Part shown: one piece after another, positions 62,158-64,000 of the stretch
Layout of the letters: each line of letters starts with the position of its first letter
How positions within the stretch are numbered: position 1 is the stretch's first letter
DNA from: CALBPI01 sp963922335
GTDB taxonomy: Bacteria > Pseudomonadota > Gammaproteobacteria > Steroidobacterales > Woeseiaceae
Reading direction: 5' to 3'
DNA: 64,000 nucleotides
Assembly: GCA_963922335.1 (NCBI GenBank)
Contig: CAWUIB010000005.1
Location: 180,370-244,369 of the forward strand
The notes under the pieces: generated by a model
Seen by the model: only the letters and a program-made list of their open reading frames with translations
Database searches by the model: none
Told to the model about the DNA's origin: nothing
Made by a program: the position numbers and the translations under genes

Positions 62158-62515
62158 CATGTCTCTCGACGGACGCTAGGACTTCTGCGTTCTTTTTGCT
62201 GATTTTCATTGGGCGGAAAGGGCTCACGTTGGCACCGCCGGTGTTTCCTGTCGGCACGAGCCCAACAAACGTCTTGGTGGCCGCACCAATCAGCCGAATC
62301 AACTGTCCAACTGCCTCTCGAAGGGCCTTCGATCGAAGCGACCAGAGCAACATTTTCCAGTGAGCGAGCACGTGCCACTTGGTCGATTTCTGACCGAGGA
62401 CATGTGCCTCCTCCAAGTGCGTAAATGCTTTTGTCATCTCTCCCTGATCAATCAAATTGGAGGCGGCGGTGAGTTCCTTTTGAACGAACGGGGCGATTCG
62501 TCGTGAAAATGTCAT
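62150..62515 (-). CDS. DUF3703-family protein
   Basis: A 121-residue soluble helical protein with no signal peptide. The family hallmark is visible: helix pair LEEAHVLGQKSTKWHVLAHWKMLLWSLRSKALREAVGQLIRLIGAATKTFVGLVPTGNTGGANVSPFRPM, ending in the conserved GNTGGANVSPF motif. DUF3703 proteins of about 120 residues are often found beside CDF and RND metal transporters; no biochemical function is established. It is placed between the CDF transporter (72-base gap) and the TonB receptor (overlap), as usual for the family. ATG 62515 fits the usual length; an upstream in-frame start at 62551 lacks support. Confidence 0.82.
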   Translation of the reverse strand: MTFSRRIAPFVQKELTAASNLIDQGEMTKAFTHLEEAHVLGQKSTKWHVLAHWKMLLWSLRSKALREAVGQLIRLIGAATKTFVGLVPTGNTGGANVSPFRPMKISKKNAEVLASVERHDG

Positions 62516-62587
62516 GTCATTGGATTCCCAGTGAGCCGTGGGCGGTGCCACTGCCTATACGCGGTAGTGTTTGAACAGTGTTGCTGG

Positions 62588-63232
62588 TCATATGCAAGTC
62601 ACGTGCGGATCGCTATGCACCGGTTTCGGGATTCGCAGCTCTGAGCGTGCTTGGCGGAATATGGCAATCGATGAGCGCAAGAATAACGTGGACAACAGCG
62701 CGCCCACGAGTAGGTCCGGCCAAGGGGCGCCGCTGATGGCAACGCCTATACCAGCCGCAATAACGCCAACGTTGCCGATAGCATCATTTCGCGAACACAG
62801 CCAAACAGAACGGACGTTGCTGTCGCCGTCTCTCCATCGTAAGAGAATCAGAACGCTAGTCAGGTTTGCTGCCAGCGCAATAACACCAACCGCACTGATC
62901 GTCGCGGCCTCGGGTTCATGGCCGTTGATCAGTTGCACAATAGTGAGCGCCAAGATCACTACGGCGAGCACGCCCAACGATCCCGCTTTGAATAGCGACG
63001 CATAGGCGCGCGTACGGACTGCTGCGCCAATCACCAGTAGACTCAACGCATAGGTCACGGTATCACCAGCAAAGTCGAGCGCGTCCGCCTTTAGCGCCTG
63101 CGAACTGGCTGCATAGCCTGCGGTGATCTCAACGCAAAACATGATCGCGTTGATCGCGATCACGGCCCATAGCGCACGCTTGTATTGCTTTGACTCGCCG
63201 CTAAACGGCTGTGGCTCACAACACCCTGGCAT
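62588..63232 (-). CDS. Cation diffusion facilitator-type metal transporter
   Basis: A 214-residue inner membrane transporter with six helices. ATG 63232 has GGAG eight bases upstream; a TTG seven codons earlier is weaker. It starts MPGCCEPQPF, with a Cys pair that could bind metal. The usual transport-site tetrad is modified: the helix 2 region reads DALDFAGD (Asp-x-x-x-Asp rather than His-x-x-x-Asp), and helix 5 reads RNDAIGN in place of HxxxD. It lacks the cytosolic C-terminal domain of full-length CDFs, ending 30 residues after the last helix. It probably exports Zn, Cd, Co or a similar divalent ion. It is the first gene of the MerR-controlled unit. Confidence 0.82.
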   Translation of the reverse strand: MPGCCEPQPFSGESKQYKRALWAVIAINAIMFCVEITAGYAASSQALKADALDFAGDTVTYALSLLVIGAAVRTRAYASLFKAGSLGVLAVVILALTIVQLINGHEPEAATISAVGVIALAANLTSVLILLRWRDGDSNVRSVWLCSRNDAIGNVGVIAAGIGVAISGAPWPDLLVGALLSTLFLRSSIAIFRQARSELRIPKPVHSDPHVTCI

Positions 63233-63264
63233 TTCTTGTGCTCCGGTTGACAACTTCGGGCTAA

Positions 63265-63295
63265 ATGATAAAACCTACAGTGACTGTAGAAACAA
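63265..63295 (-). promoter_or_regulatory. MerR-type promoter and operator (CTACAGTnACTGTAG)
   Basis: On the minus strand TTGTTT (plus 63290-63295), 19-base spacer, TATCAT (plus 63265-63270). The spacer holds the dyad CTACAG-TCA-CTGTAG (63275-63289). An over-long 19-base spacer with a central dyad is the hallmark of MerR-activated promoters, where the regulator twists DNA to realign the hexamers. It would drive the CDF gene leftward, 33 bases before its ATG. Confidence 0.8.
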
Positions 63296-63316
63296 GACCC
63301 TGGTGTGAACCACGTC

Positions 63317-63757
63317 ATGAAACAACTAACTATTGGTCAGTTGTCAAAGAGGACCGATGTCAAAGTCACGACGATCCGGTACTACGAGTCGGTCGGCATT
63401 ATCAAGGAGCCAACGCGAAGCCCAGGCGGGCGACGGTTGTATGGCGAGGAAGCCGTACGGGCACTCACATTTGTGAAGCACGGCAGGGATCTGGGGTTTT
63501 CAATGAACGCGATCAGCGACCTGTTGGGGCTGCGTGACAGCCCCGACCAGGATTGCGGGGAAGTCACTCGGATTGCACAGCATCAGCTTGAAGAAGTTCA
63601 AAAGCGATTGCGGCAGCTAGAGTCGCTGGAAGCTGAACTAAAACGCCTCGTCAAGAAGTGTCAGGGCGGCGTAGTTGCAGACTGCAAAATTCTAAGTGCT
63701 CTGAATGATCACGGTGAATGCATTGCAGAGGATCACGTAAGGCCGGAGCCCCTGTGA
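63317..63757 (+). CDS. MerR-family metal-responsive regulator
   Basis: A 146-residue regulator. Winged HTH at residues 1-70 (TIGQLSKRTDVKVTTIRYYESVGII, LYGEEAVRALTFVK), dimer helix 85-115, and metal loop C115-QGGVVAD-C123, plus Cys80 and Cys135 (DHGEC). The C-x7-C loop fits the CueR/ZntR/CadR group. Cys80 occupies the position that is Cys in Zn, Cd, Pb and Hg sensors and Ser in Cu(I) sensors, so divalent-metal sensing is more likely. It is divergent from the CDF gene across a MerR-type operator. ATG 63317 is preferred; GTG 63305 is in frame. It closes the metal block. Confidence 0.88.
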   Translation: MKQLTIGQLSKRTDVKVTTIRYYESVGIIKEPTRSPGGRRLYGEEAVRALTFVKHGRDLGFSMNAISDLLGLRDSPDQDCGEVTRIAQHQLEEVQKRLRQLESLEAELKRLVKKCQGGVVADCKILSALNDHGECIAEDHVRPEPL

Positions 63758-64000
63758 GCCGAGCAAAGATGACTGGTTGAGCTGCTGTTTGGGGCTTCGA
63801 CAAACCCAAAATGGGCTATTGCTCTGCTGGAGCGCCTGTGAACTGCCAATTGCATTATGCGGTGGTACCCGATCTGGGGCCTTGAGAATAGCCAACTCAC
63901 AAACAGTAGGTCGCATGGCTTTTCACAATTTGTCGTTTTGGTACTCTGATACAGCCTGAGTTTTCTAGACACCCTTCGTCTGCTTAAAGTATCTCTGTTC
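63758..64000. other. Window end, no supported gene
   Basis: Short frames on both strands lack ribosome sites, recognisable motifs and convincing codon bias. The sequence is less GC-rich than the neighbouring genes. Whether it is the edge of a mobile element or the leader of a gene outside the window cannot be decided here. Confidence 0.4.

Noticed and set aside
63900..64000. Possible insertion sequence edge at the window end
   Set aside because: The base composition changes, but no inverted repeat or transposase can be seen before the window stops.
1..64000. CRISPR arrays, rRNA operons, prophage or toxin-antitoxin modules
   Set aside because: No regularly spaced repeats, rRNA sequence, phage structural genes or paired small toxin/antitoxin ORFs were recognised on reading both strands.

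Overview
The window is a gene-dense stretch (roughly mid-50s % GC by eye) of a Gram-negative, probably gammaproteobacterial, chromosome. Evidence for this is four outer-membrane TonB-dependent receptors, a TolC-type outer membrane factor, many Sec and lipobox signal peptides, UspE-, UshA- and LolA-like proteins and compact operons with Shine-Dalgarno sites. The wealth of secreted peptidases, serine hydrolases and beta-propellers resembles heterotrophic marine or sediment lineages. That is an inference: there is no rRNA or other decisive taxonomic marker. I saw no rRNA, tRNA, CRISPR array, prophage or intact insertion sequence.

Layout. 0-6.9 kb: 3' part of an AMACR-type CoA transferase/racemase, a tandem universal stress protein, then a coupled run of DUF885-like secreted protein, HExxH metallopeptidase with TPRs, and an ABC exporter. 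7-19.3 kb: secreted CBM9/beta-lactamase-fold hydrolase, PqqB-like exported metallo-hydrolase, MscS channel, 3-mercaptopyruvate sulfurtransferase, PP-loop ATPase, UshA-like 5'-nucleotidase, LolA-like protein, a giant VPS10-like propeller and an orphan with an internal duplication. 19.3-31.4 kb: amidohydrolase lipoprotein, small TonB receptor, a bacterial photolyase of the FeS-BCP family that seems to have lost its cluster cysteines, a serine hydrolase, a translationally coupled amidohydrolase/UbiA prenyltransferase/FAD oxidoreductase operon and an S9 peptidase. 31.4-36.7 kb: EEP-family phosphohydrolase and an Oar-like TonB receptor, divergent from an alternative oxidase. The 455-base intergenic region between the last two carries two exact copies of a 13-bp palindrome, one where the -35 box of the oxidase promoter should be. 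36.6-51.2 kb: DUF2891 protein, esterase, PhzF, M24 peptidase, a trypsin-like lipoprotein, a membrane pyrophosphatase with the K+-dependent signature, an SDR, a TonB-C-domain protein, an SGS-repeat protein, and a lipoprotein/membrane-protein pair separated only by one in-frame TAG.

51.4-63.8 kb is a metal-resistance block. CsoR reads left. Its operator sits exactly in the 17-bp spacer of a near-consensus promoter that reads right into a His-rich exported protein and cusC-cusB-cusA. CusB carries two CusF-like copper-binding domains as a C-terminal fusion. Facing it is a leftward unit: CDF transporter, DUF3703 protein, TonB receptor and a Cys-rich propeller lipoprotein. It has a MerR-type promoter (dyad in a 19-bp spacer) and a divergent MerR regulator whose cysteines suggest divalent-metal sensing. 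Together the two units look like a Cu(I) export arm and a second, divalent-metal arm. The last 240 bases hold no gene that I can support.
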